This document shows, in pieces, positions 1 to 7,263 of a DNA stretch of 26,102 bases. Position 1 is the first letter of the stretch; each line of letters starts with the position of its first letter. Below the pieces are notes generated by a model, which saw only the letters and a program-made list of their open reading frames with translations, was not told where the DNA came from and ran no database searches. Source of the DNA: Bacillota bacterium (GTDB lineage: Bacteria > Bacillota > Bacilli > Paenibacillales > Paenibacillaceae); contig JAEZCJ010000088.1 in assembly GCA_023433615.1 (NCBI GenBank), positions 1 through 26,102 on the forward strand, in the 5' to 3' direction. A program made the position numbers and the translations under genes.

Positions 1-1
1 G

Positions 2-2320
2 ATCTACACGAACGAAGAAGGTGTAGTGCCAACGAGCGCGGATACGGATATCGAGGGCGTAACGCTAATGAAGGACGGCGAGGCTATAGACGGTTATGCG
101 CTGGGCACGCCGATCCGGGACAACGGCAGTTATGTGCTTACGGTAACGGACGCCGGCGGCCATAGTACCACGGTGAGCTTCACGATCGCCGTTCCGTTGG
201 CTGCTGTGGAGGTTGCGTTCGTACCCGGTTCGATTGAATCCGTAGAGCGTGAGCTTGTTATGCAGATTCGCATCGAGAATCGGGCAGAGGCGATCGATGA
301 TGTGGTGCAAGGCATCCGTCTGAACGTCCCTGGCGCGGATAGGGATGAATTGACAGGGTGGGACGGATACGGGTACGTGAATCTGACCAGGGTCGGCGAG
401 AGCGACGACTTTGTGGGGTATTTTCCATCCACGTACGATTGGGGAACGCAAGAATTCGTCATCGAGCCGTACCGCTTGGATAGCGGGGCGACGCGCGATG
501 TGGATTTCAGTGTGCAGCTTGGCGCGTTCACAGAGCCGAAGACGGTAAAAGTCCGATTCTGGATCGCGGAGGCCTCGCAGCCTGACGAGGACAATGCCTT
601 GTACGGAACGGAGGAGTTGACCCTTCCGCTGGAGGCCAACCATGCGCCGATTACCGACCTGGAGGTCGTGGAGACGACGGGTCGCACCGTTACCCTGCGA
701 TCCACGTTCCCTGAGGGGGCGTACGGGTTCAGCGTGGGTTACGGATTTCGGGCTCCGGATGCGAACGGCAGTTGGGAATACGGCGCGAATCCGGGATTGG
801 ACGACATCCGCATCGACGAACAGACAGGGAAGGCGGAGCTCACATTAACCCTGCCTCATGCAGGTTACACCTACCAACTGCAAATGGAGGTATTCGGCGG
901 CAAGCATGACGGTCCATCCAATATCGTGTCTGTTGACCTGTATCCGCAAATCGATGGGGTTGAAGACGGCGCGACATACGAGGAATCGAAGAGCCCGTCC
1001 GCGCTTGGCGATTATGATACCGTACTGCTGACGAGGGACGGGGGGGAAGTGCCGGGATATGCATTGGACACGCCAATCGAGGCGAACGGCGATTACGTGC
1101 TGTCCGTGCAGGACGGGGCACAGCGCTCGACCGTGCGGTTCCGTGTGGCGATACCCGTCCCGGCGCCCGTCGTTACGGGTATCATGAACGGTATGACCTA
1201 TAAAGCGGCGGTCACGCCGAACAGCACCGACGATAATATTGTCGAGACGATCCTGACGAAGGACGGCAGTCCCATCCCCGGCTATGCGCTCGGCACGCCG
1301 ATCTCCGCCAATGGCATGTACGAGCTGACAGTGAAGAATGGCGCAGGAAAAGAGACGGCAATCGCCTTTACCGTCGCGATCTCGCCCGTGCAGTTGTCAA
1401 TCATCGATCATTCCTACGAGATTGCGACGGGCGAAATCAAGGTGCGCGTCAGGCTGCATAACACGGGCGACGCGACGATCAGGACTGCTGCTACAGGGGT
1501 ACAAGTCACGATGCCGGAAGCCGATCGGGTCAATGTCGTGTATTCCGGCGGCAGGGCGGGGTTGGGTTTTGCATACATGTATGCAGCCGACGAATCGGAC
1601 AAGGATACATTAATCGTAATGGATGAGGATTATTACAGGCTGGCTGCCGGTACAGACACGATATTGACGTATTCCATTTCAATCGGCAACCGAACGGCTC
1701 CTAGCCAGGCTGAGATGGTGTTCTGGGTAGGCGATTATTCGCAGCCGGGCCGGCAAGACGCATTCAGCGAGACGCTCCCGATCGTCATCGATATGCCCGC
1801 CAATTATATTGGCATACTCGACATTGCGGCCAATGGAGTGACCGATCGGTCGGCGAAGATCGAGGCGCAATACCCGAGCGGCATGATCGCCGCATGGGTG
1901 CATTATGACAAGGTTGAGGACAACGTAACGATTTGGAGTGCTTACAATTCCGTTCACCTGACAGATATCCCGCCTGACGCGAACGGGAGGTTCTCGACGT
2001 CGGTTACGTTCAATGAGCCCGGGGAAACGTATTACGTCCGCTTGCGGATTCGGGAGGGCATGTACCGAGGCTTCTCGCAAGTCATCGTCGTTGACCTCGC
2101 TCCGGCTCTGCAGAACGTCGCGAACGGTGCCGTATACGAGACGGAAGTGAGCCCTGCTTCGACTAACGCCGACATTGCGTCTGTCCTCCTCATTAAGGAT
2201 GGCACCGAGGTGCCCGGCTATAGCTTGGGCGATTCGATCGTCGAGAACGGGGCGTACGTGCTGACGGTCACCGACGCTGGCGGCCGCAGCACGACGGTTG
2301 CGTTCGCCGTCGCAATTGCC
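2..2320 (+). repeat. Protein-level repeats: four ~70-aa and two ~245-aa modules
   Basis: Short units lie at 2-196, 950-1159, 1172-1384 and 2108-2320. Long units lie at 197-949 and 1388-2107. Short units 2 and 3 are back to back; units 1 and 4 flank the long ones. Units 1 and 4 share the segment YVLTVTDAGG-x-STTV almost exactly, closer to each other than to units 2 and 3. The nucleotide sequences have diverged, so this is repetition at protein level rather than a recent DNA duplication. Confidence 0.8.
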
Positions 2321-2323
2321 TAG
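2..2323 (+). CDS. Modular repeat-containing surface/secreted protein, C-terminal part (5' partial)
   Basis: The reading frame is open from base 2 to a TAG at 2321, so the 5' end lies outside the window. About 773 residues are visible. Two kinds of module alternate. Short modules of about 70 residues occur at nt 2-196, 950-1159, 1172-1384 and 2108-2320; they share a pattern of NG-x-Y, S-P/A, D-x-D-I, KDG, GYALGTPI, NG-x-Y-V-L-T-V and STTV-x-F-x-V-A-I. Two long modules (nt 197-949 and 1388-2107, about 240-250 residues) are homologous to each other: each begins with a beta-rich segment, has an FW-I/V-x5-SQP motif mid-way, and ends with a Y-x-x-GxSxx-VxVDL-like strand. The composition (many D, T, V, G, no Cys seen) fits extracellular beta-sandwich domains. 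No LPXTG, S-layer homology domain or membrane anchor is seen at the C-terminus. Function is unknown; an adhesin, a wall protein or the tail of a large enzyme are all possible. Confidence 0.85.
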   Translation: MYTNEEGVVPTSADTDIEGVTLMKDGEAIDGYALGTPIRDNGSYVLTVTDAGGHSTTVSFTIAVPLAAVEVAFVPGSIESVERELVMQIRIENRAEAIDDVVQGIRLNVPGADRDELTGWDGYGYVNLTRVGESDDFVGYFPSTYDWGTQEFVIEPYRLDSGATRDVDFSVQLGAFTEPKTVKVRFWIAEASQPDEDNALYGTEELTLPLEANHAPITDLEVVETTGRTVTLRSTFPEGAYGFSVGYGFRAPDANGSWEYGANPGLDDIRIDEQTGKAELTLTLPHAGYTYQLQMEVFGGKHDGPSNIVSVDLYPQIDGVEDGATYEESKSPSALGDYDTVLLTRDGGEVPGYALDTPIEANGDYVLSVQDGAQRSTVRFRVAIPVPAPVVTGIMNGMTYKAAVTPNSTDDNIVETILTKDGSPIPGYALGTPISANGMYELTVKNGAGKETAIAFTVAISPVQLSIIDHSYEIATGEIKVRVRLHNTGDATIRTAATGVQVTMPEADRVNVVYSGGRAGLGFAYMYAADESDKDTLIVMDEDYYRLAAGTDTILTYSISIGNRTAPSQAEMVFWVGDYSQPGRQDAFSETLPIVIDMPANYIGILDIAANGVTDRSAKIEAQYPSGMIAAWVHYDKVEDNVTIWSAYNSVHLTDIPPDANGRFSTSVTFNEPGETYYVRLRIREGMYRGFSQVIVVDLAPALQNVANGAVYETEVSPASTNADIASVLLIKDGTEVPGYSLGDSIVENGAYVLTVTDAGGRSTTVAFAVAIA

Positions 2324-2350
2324 CTCCAAACAAATCAGGTTTGTTAATCA

Positions 2351-2394
2351 GTGAAGCGGTCGATCAGGGGTTCCTGACCGACCGCTTCACTTTC
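2351..2394 (+). terminator. Rho-independent terminator after the repeat protein
   Basis: An 18-bp stem (2351-2368 with 2373-2390) has one A-C mismatch and a 4-nt GGTT loop. It starts 27 bases after the stop codon and is followed by a short TTTCT tract. The stem is strong and the T-run is weak. Confidence 0.75.
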
Positions 2395-2757
2395 TACAAT
2401 TGTCCGAGCACGTTCGCAGGAGTCCAGTGGATTTCTTGGTTCTTGCGTAGCTCATCATAGGCCAGCTCTAGCGTATTGTCATACTCGACCCAGCGATTAG
2501 CCGCAGCAAATGTCTGGCATCTTCCCAATAGCTGCGCTTGCTCATTCATTAGCGAGCAAGCTGCGAATGCCTTCCGGCTTGTGTTTCGACGGCTCAAGTC
2601 CTTGAAGCGGCAGCCGCTTGTGATAGATGATCGCCATCGAATCCCCAATCCGGCTTAGGCTGCCGCAGTGCGTAAATACCGCATAGAGCTGTTCTGGAAC
2701 GGTCAAGGGTGCCGTACCGTCCCCCTTGATAGGCGGTTGGATGATCTTACAAGATTG
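2394..2757 (-). pseudogene. Decayed minus-strand coding remnant, possibly a GyrI-like effector-binding domain
   Basis: On the minus strand, from about 2757 to a stop at 2542, one frame reads as convincing protein with the segments PLTVPEQLYAVFTH and GSLSRIGDS, then IIYHKRLPLQGLEP. This resembles the AVF-x-H-x-G....IG....IY....LP..G.EP pattern of GyrI/AraC effector-binding domains. The frame then stops. A second minus frame (2648-2394) continues with protein-like sequence (RWVEYDNTLELAYDELRKNQ) up to a TAG at 2396. Neither frame has a ribosome binding site, and the upstream end runs into a stop. The simplest reading is a gene fragment broken by a frameshift and truncated at its 5' end. The family assignment is tentative; the second half is not recognised. 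Apart from this and the terminator, I see nothing in the 497-bp gap 2324-2820. Confidence 0.35.
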
Positions 2758-2820
2758 ACGCTAGGGAAAGGGCAAGACTTTGGCTATACTTGTAATAACT
2801 CGAACGCGGAGGCTACAGCA

Positions 2821-3699
2821 ATGCTTGAAGAGATAACGAGAGCATTACAATCAAGGTATGCCTGTAATGTGGCACAACTAGACGGTGGATATACGAATAA
2901 AACATTTTTATTGGAGGGGACGAGTCCCTTATTAGTAGCGAAGGTAACAGGGCTGCTATATCCTGATACGTTGAATGAGATCAACGCATTGCGCTTTCTC
3001 GAGAAATCGAGGTTCACCCCTATCATTCATGACGTACTTGAAATCGCTGATATGGCAATCGTTGTGATGGAATACAGAGCAGGCATAAATGGTCAGTCGA
3101 TCCTGGACGCGGGGAATGTAGATCGGATGAAGACCGTATATCGACAACTGGGACAATTTCTTGCTGCACGAATACATCTGAACCGACTTGACGCCAGCGA
3201 TCATGGGATTCGTAAGAGCAATATCGAACAAATGAAACTAAGCTTAGAGGCAGAATTTATACCTGAAAGCCTAATCAGGCAATCAAAAATTGTTCTATCT
3301 AGCATGGAAGATAACGAACAAAATTGGGTTTTAACGCATGGCGATTACGGCCCGCACAATACTTTGACGGATGACATTACCTTTAGCGTACTTGATTGGG
3401 AATGGGCCGAGTGGGGCAATCCGCTAAACGATGTGGCTTGGGTCTGTTGGTTCGCCAAGCTTCATTATTCCGAAATAGCACCGGTCCTGAATAGAACGTT
3501 TATCGAGGAATATACCTCGCATAACCCGATCCCGATTACTCCGAATCAACTTAAGGCAAGCAGCGTGTATAAGGCGTGGAATGTGATCAACCGCGTTCGC
3601 CATGCAGCCCCAGAAGTGAAAAAGGAATGGCTGCGACGTTTGGAATGGACGCTTAATAGTGATTTTTCTGATGCGGTACGTTTCAAGCAAGCCGAATAA
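2821..3699 (+). CDS. Aminoglycoside phosphotransferase (APH)-family kinase
   Basis: The protein has 292 residues and belongs to the APH/choline-kinase fold, which transfers phosphate from ATP to a hydroxyl of a small molecule. The catalytic loop is HGDYGPHNT (H173, D175, N180) and the metal-binding Asp is in DWEWAEWGNP (D192), followed by NDVAW. A lysine in LLVAKVTG (K41) fits the ATP-binding Lys, and a hinge-like VVMEYRAG lies near residue 82. The start is placed at ATG 2821 because CGGAGG lies at 2806-2812, eight bases upstream. The frame extends further 5' to 2668, but that part overlaps the minus-strand remnant and does not look like this family. The gene stands alone and ends at a hairpin with a T-run. 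The substrate cannot be told; many APH homologues act on sugars, choline or homoserine rather than antibiotics. The gene is visibly more AT-rich than its left neighbour. Confidence 0.85.
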   Translation: MLEEITRALQSRYACNVAQLDGGYTNKTFLLEGTSPLLVAKVTGLLYPDTLNEINALRFLEKSRFTPIIHDVLEIADMAIVVMEYRAGINGQSILDAGNVDRMKTVYRQLGQFLAARIHLNRLDASDHGIRKSNIEQMKLSLEAEFIPESLIRQSKIVLSSMEDNEQNWVLTHGDYGPHNTLTDDITFSVLDWEWAEWGNPLNDVAWVCWFAKLHYSEIAPVLNRTFIEEYTSHNPIPITPNQLKASSVYKAWNVINRVRHAAPEVKKEWLRRLEWTLNSDFSDAVRFKQAE

Positions 3700-3758
3700 G
3701 AGATCTCCGTTTATCGACGGGTGCGGGATTTGCGGCGAAATGCTGCGGTCCGCATCCT

Positions 3759-3803
3759 AACAGAGCATGGTGGAATAAACACCGTTGTTCTGTTTTTTTT
3801 TTG
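3759..3803 (+). terminator. Terminator after the APH-family gene
   Basis: Arms AACAGA and TCTGTT (with inner GGTG/CACC pairing and a small internal mismatch) close a loop of GAATAAA and are followed directly by about ten T residues. It lies 60 bases after the stop. Confidence 0.75.
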
Positions 3804-3817
3804 TTCCAAAGCGGCTA

Positions 3818-3846
3818 TTGCAGATCCGGATTGGATAATATATACT
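3818..3846 (+). promoter_or_regulatory. Sigma-A-type promoter of the TetR operon
   Basis: TTGCAG at 3818-3823, a 17-bp spacer, and TATACT at 3841-3846. The transcription start would fall near 3853, inside the palindrome described next, so occupancy of that palindrome should block initiation (inference). Confidence 0.6.
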
Positions 3847-3875
3847 AATTGATATATATCAAGTGATATGTATTA
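3836..3875. promoter_or_regulatory. Palindromic operator in front of the TetR regulator
   Basis: A perfect 14-bp palindrome, TTGATATATATCAA, at 3849-3862 sits at the centre of a 40-bp imperfect inverted repeat (3836-3875) whose outer arms are TAATA and TATTA. It overlaps the -10 and the expected start site and ends 27 bases before the regulator's ATG. TetR-family repressors commonly bind such palindromes in their own promoter; autoregulation is inferred. Confidence 0.6.
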
Positions 3876-3902
3876 ATCATCCCCTAACCATGGAGGAATC
3901 AG

Positions 3903-4472
3903 ATGGCACCGAAAACAAAGTTTACGAAGGAGCAGATTGTGGATACGGCGTTCGAAATTGCGAGGACGGATGGCATCGATTCGATCACGATTCGCAAGGT
4001 AGCGGAGAAGCTCGGAAGCTCGATTGCCCCGATCTATGTCAATTTCAAAGAGGTCGATGAGCTTGTCCAAGAGGTGTACAAGAAGACCGCCGAGGTTAGC
4101 AGGCAGATTCTAACGGAGCAAGACTCGGGAAATCCGTTCTTAGATATCGGCGTAGCCAGTATCCGGTTCGCGAAGGAGTATCCAGTATTGTTTCGTGACC
4201 TCGTGATGAAGAAGAACAATCAGGCGAAGCACGATGAGGAGGAGACGCAAGGATTCATCCAGATGATGAGAACGGACCCTGACCTGAATGGACTGTCCGA
4301 TGACCAATTGCAGGCGATTTTTCTGAAGATGAAGATCTTTCAGGTTGGGATGAGCGTGATGGTGGCGAATGAACTGTTGCCGGGAGATTATTCGGAAGAA
4401 CGAATGATACAGCTCATGAGCAGCGCTGCGGAAGACGTAATCGGTACGGCGAGGCGCCGCACGAAACAATAG
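3903..4472 (+). CDS. TetR/AcrR-family transcriptional regulator
   Basis: The protein has 189 residues, typical of the family. The N-terminal helix-turn-helix covers about residues 8-50, with IVDTAFEIARTDGIDSITIRKVA followed by the recognition helix and the usual Y-x-x-F motif (IYVNFK, 44-49). The rest is a variable ligand-binding and dimerisation domain. ATG 3903 has GGAGG ten bases upstream. The gene is followed after 21 bases by the CPBP protease, so the two are probably co-transcribed, and the palindrome at 3836-3875 is the likely operator. It probably represses its own unit until a small ligand binds. The ligand is unknown. Confidence 0.88.
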   Translation: MAPKTKFTKEQIVDTAFEIARTDGIDSITIRKVAEKLGSSIAPIYVNFKEVDELVQEVYKKTAEVSRQILTEQDSGNPFLDIGVASIRFAKEYPVLFRDLVMKKNNQAKHDEEETQGFIQMMRTDPDLNGLSDDQLQAIFLKMKIFQVGMSVMVANELLPGDYSEERMIQLMSSAAEDVIGTARRRTKQ

Positions 4473-4493
4473 TCATTCAGGGGAGATGTTGAG

Positions 4494-5330
4494 ATGTCAG
4501 CGGCAAGGCAAAAGTATAGTCTTATGTTGTTCATTGCAGTGGTACTAGCGAGCGGTTGGATCGGCGCGTACGTAGACGCGAAGCTTCCGGAGCAGCCGGA
4601 GGGGAATTCGTTAGGAATGGGATTGTGGCTCCTATTGCCGATCGTTGCAATGCTCGTGCTGCGGCTCGTGAATCGCGATTGGGGAGATATCGGCATCCTG
4701 CCGAAGTTTAAGGGAAATATGAAGTGGTATGTCGCGGCAATTGCGATCTATCCGGCAATGACGGTTATCGTTGTCGGTCTTGCAGGGCTGTTGAATAGCG
4801 CGAGTATTTCCGATGTTGAACGAGATGCACTCCTATCGCTTATCGGTGTGTCGATCGCAGGGAATTTCCTTAAGAACATCTTTGAAGAGTTTGCTTGGCG
4901 CGGATACTTGACTCCGAAGCTGATTGCGTTGAAGCTTAATGACTGGTTGATCTACCTCGTATCCGGGCTTGTATGGGCGTTGTGGCATGCCGCGTATTAT
5001 ATGGTGTTCCTGCCGGACTCTTACTTCGAGACGACATCGAGAATGGGCTTTCTCTTAATAGGCTGCGTCTTAATGGCAGCATGGTCGATTATGTATGTTG
5101 AAATTTATCGGCTCACGAAGTCGGTGTGGCCGTGCGTGCTGATGCATGCTCTGGAAGATGGCGTGCCTACTTTACTGTTGTCCGTAGCAGGAATCATTAC
5201 GTTAACGAAGACAGGCGAACTATGGCTGAGCCCGACCACAGGCATTATTACGACGGTCCTGTTCATCGGATTTGGGCTATGGCTCAGGTCGATCAGATTG
5301 AAGAAGGGGCATCACAATGAGATAGATTAA
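4494..5330 (+). CDS. CPBP-family intramembrane glutamic endopeptidase (ABI domain)
   Basis: A 278-residue polytopic membrane protein of the CPBP/Rce1-like (formerly CAAX) protease family. The family motifs are in order: EEFAWR (E131, E132, R136), WALWHAAYY (H165) and LMHALEDG (H218, with D222). In the commoner form the second motif is FxxxH and the third HxxxN/B; here the aromatic of motif 2 and the last position of motif 3 differ slightly. About seven to eight hydrophobic segments surround them. The start at ATG 4494 has GGGGAGA upstream. In bacteria such proteins are linked to bacteriocin self-immunity, signalling or prenyl-protein-like processing; which applies here cannot be seen. It follows the TetR gene by 21 bases and precedes the acetyltransferase by 19 bases, suggesting one operon. 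Confidence 0.85.
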   Translation: MSAARQKYSLMLFIAVVLASGWIGAYVDAKLPEQPEGNSLGMGLWLLLPIVAMLVLRLVNRDWGDIGILPKFKGNMKWYVAAIAIYPAMTVIVVGLAGLLNSASISDVERDALLSLIGVSIAGNFLKNIFEEFAWRGYLTPKLIALKLNDWLIYLVSGLVWALWHAAYYMVFLPDSYFETTSRMGFLLIGCVLMAAWSIMYVEIYRLTKSVWPCVLMHALEDGVPTLLLSVAGIITLTKTGELWLSPTTGIITTVLFIGFGLWLRSIRLKKGHHNEID

Positions 5331-5349
5331 TCAGTGGGAGATGGGATTA

Positions 5350-6120
5350 ATGTTATTGAAAAAGTGTCAGTTTCACGAGATTCAGCCGCTCATCCAGGAA
5401 TATACGCAATCATTGTCATCACCCTTTGACAGTTTTTTGGAGGAGCATATCCTCTCATCCGAATTTTATGCGATCCTCGATTCTGCGCAAGCTATCGGAT
5501 ACTTTGCGATCCATGACAATCAATTGCTTACTCAATTCTATATCCAACGTCCCTATCTAATGTATGCGCAAGAGCTCTTCGCTCAAGTGATCGTCAGTCA
5601 TGGCGTGAAGACACTCTATGTTCCGACCTGCGACGAGCTGTTTGTTAGCCTAGCTCTGGACGCCGATTACCCCATAGGGAAACAGGCGTATTTCTTTCAG
5701 GACAGCGGTCTGAATGTGCCGGAGAATGAATCGCTAGAAGGCGATGAATTTGCCCCGGCGACGCAGGATGATCGCATACCCATGCAAGAGATGTGCGGGG
5801 ACTTCCTCGATCAGTATGAGAGAAGGATCGCGAATGGAGAACTCTTCACGTATCGCCGGGGTTCAGTCCTGCTAGGAGTCGGGGTCCTTGAAAAGAGCAA
5901 GATGCTACATGGATTAGCCAGCATAGGGATGTTCACTAATGAAGCCTACCGCCGGCAAGGGATTGGGAGAAATCTGATCCTTAAATTGAAATCGTGGTGT
6001 TACAATCACCGATTAGAGCCGGTCTGCGGATGCTGGTACTACAATGAGGCATCCAAAAAAACGTTGGAGAGTGCAGGCATGGTTACAAAAACCAGACTCC
6101 TAAACCTTTCCGTGCGCTGA
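5350..6120 (+). CDS. GNAT-family N-acetyltransferase
   Basis: A 256-residue protein whose C-terminal half carries the acetyl-CoA-binding motif A of GNAT enzymes: ASIGMFTNEAYRRQGIG, with R201-G206 forming the R/Q-x-x-G-x-G/A loop, followed by a helix (NLILKLKSW) and the motif B end NEASKKTLESAGM. The N-terminal half (about 1-130) looks like a second, degenerate GNAT-like domain without the loop. ATG 5350 is preferred over ATG 5341 because GGGAG (5336-5340) is nine bases from the former and abuts the latter. It ends the TetR-CPBP-GNAT unit. Acceptor substrate is unknown; acetylation of a peptide, toxin or antibiotic is possible. No clear terminator was found downstream in the 132-bp convergent gap 6121-6252. 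Confidence 0.82.
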   Translation: MLLKKCQFHEIQPLIQEYTQSLSSPFDSFLEEHILSSEFYAILDSAQAIGYFAIHDNQLLTQFYIQRPYLMYAQELFAQVIVSHGVKTLYVPTCDELFVSLALDADYPIGKQAYFFQDSGLNVPENESLEGDEFAPATQDDRIPMQEMCGDFLDQYERRIANGELFTYRRGSVLLGVGVLEKSKMLHGLASIGMFTNEAYRRQGIGRNLILKLKSWCYNHRLEPVCGCWYYNEASKKTLESAGMVTKTRLLNLSVR

Positions 6121-6252
6121 TCTAGAGGATTGTAACGACGCAGCGATCAAGAATTTGTACCGATGAAGAATATTTAGTCTTTTTCCAGCTCCGGGACAAA
6201 TCAGACGACAGTAAAAATCCCATAACATGGTAATTCCTTTATCGAAATGCAT

Positions 6253-7167
6253 TTACCGAGGGTAATTCCCCACCATTTGCTCTAAAAATTCCCGAAAGTC
6301 TTCAATATAAGCTGCGGGCTCCACAATTTTCAGTTGCGTGCCGAAGCTAGCCAGGAATTGAAATCCCGAACGCGTATGAGGGACATGCATGGTTGCTAAT
6401 AAAGAACCGGAAGGACGGTCTTCAATGCTTCTTCGACCGTACCTTTCGATGATTTGATCCTTGATGCTGGGCGATATCCATGCCTTAATCGTGACGAGCT
6501 GCGGTTGATAACTTGCTTCGCGTCCTTGTTCCGACCAATCGTCCCTAGGGTGAAATACGCGTTCATCCATCGCGATCTGATCGATCCGGGATAGCTTGAA
6601 TGTTCGAGATCCCTGTCGGTGCAGGCAGAATCCCTTCAAGTACCAGCTCGATTCGCTAAAATGCAGCTCGTAGGGCTCGACCATTCGATTCGTTACGGCC
6701 CCGTCTTTATCGATATAATCGAATGAAACCAGCCTTTTCTTGAGTATGGATTCTTGGCATGTCTTTAAGGTTTCCAGTAGCTCGGCCCGACCTTCCCAAT
6801 CGTAGAACGACAATTGAATAGAACGATTCAGAGGCAATGGACTCACCATTGCCTCTATTTTTTTGATCGTGCTCTCGACTTCCTCGGTTAGGAGAATCTG
6901 TTCCAATCCGCCGAGCGCGGTTAATATATTCTCTATGTCGGAGCTGCTTAAGAGACGTTTATCAACCTTATATTCTTCCATGATGCCGTAGCCGCCGTTC
7001 ACTCCGTTGACAGCGTAGATCGGGATGTTCGATAAGCTTAACGCTTCCATATCGCGAAGGATCGTTCTTTTGGAAACATGGAATAGCTGGGCGAATTCCG
7101 TCGTTGAAACAATCTCTTTTTTCAGCAAGATCATAATAATCGAGATGAGTCGCTCTACTTTATCCAT
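6253..7167 (-). CDS. YafY-type transcriptional regulator (DeoR-like HTH plus WYL domain)
   Basis: The protein has 304 residues, the usual size. Residues 1-60 form a winged helix-turn-helix (FAQLFHVSKRTILRDMEAL, then a G-rich wing NGVNGGYGI). The WYL domain spans about 140-225 with the name motif in SSWYLKGFCLH (W175-L177) and the FKLSRID segment that follows. WYL domains are thought to sense ligands such as nucleotides or small metabolites. ATG 7167 has GAGGG five bases upstream. The gene is divergent from the epoxide-hydrolase-like gene, and an inverted repeat in the 96-bp gap is the likely operator for both. It probably controls that hydrolase. Confidence 0.87.
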   Translation of the reverse strand: MDKVERLISIIMILLKKEIVSTTEFAQLFHVSKRTILRDMEALSLSNIPIYAVNGVNGGYGIMEEYKVDKRLLSSSDIENILTALGGLEQILLTEEVESTIKKIEAMVSPLPLNRSIQLSFYDWEGRAELLETLKTCQESILKKRLVSFDYIDKDGAVTNRMVEPYELHFSESSWYLKGFCLHRQGSRTFKLSRIDQIAMDERVFHPRDDWSEQGREASYQPQLVTIKAWISPSIKDQIIERYGRRSIEDRPSGSLLATMHVPHTRSGFQFLASFGTQLKIVEPAAYIEDFREFLEQMVGNYPR

Positions 7168-7199
7168 AAGTGCCCTCTTCTTCTATTTGATTTCGGAAC

Positions 7200-7219
7200 G
7201 GTGACACTTAGGTGTCACC
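7200..7219. promoter_or_regulatory. Inverted repeat operator between WYL regulator and hydrolase
   Basis: GGTGACAC-TTAG-GTGTCACC is a perfect 8-bp inverted repeat with a 4-bp spacer. It lies 32 bases upstream of the regulator's start and covers the -35 region of a plus-strand promoter whose TATACT is at 7230-7235 (a weak TTAGGT lies 16 bp before it). Binding by the adjacent WYL regulator is inferred. Confidence 0.65.
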
Positions 7220-7263
7220 TTTTGTCCATTATACTACAGGTATCACAAGAAGGAGGAATTATA

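Noticed and set aside
1..30. CTACAC...GTGTAG hairpin near the left edge resembles the terminator at 8283-8312.
   Set aside because: It lies inside the coding frame of the repeat protein (residues YTNEEGVV). The likeness is short and most likely chance.
2668..2820. 5' extension of the APH-like frame to 2668.
   Set aside because: The real start at 2821 has a strong ribosome binding site; the extension overlaps the minus-strand remnant and does not resemble the kinase family.
6229..6269. Short direct repeat GGTAATTCC in the convergent gap and a loose GGTAA/TTACC pairing.
   Set aside because: Too short, no T-run, and one copy lies inside the end of the regulator gene.
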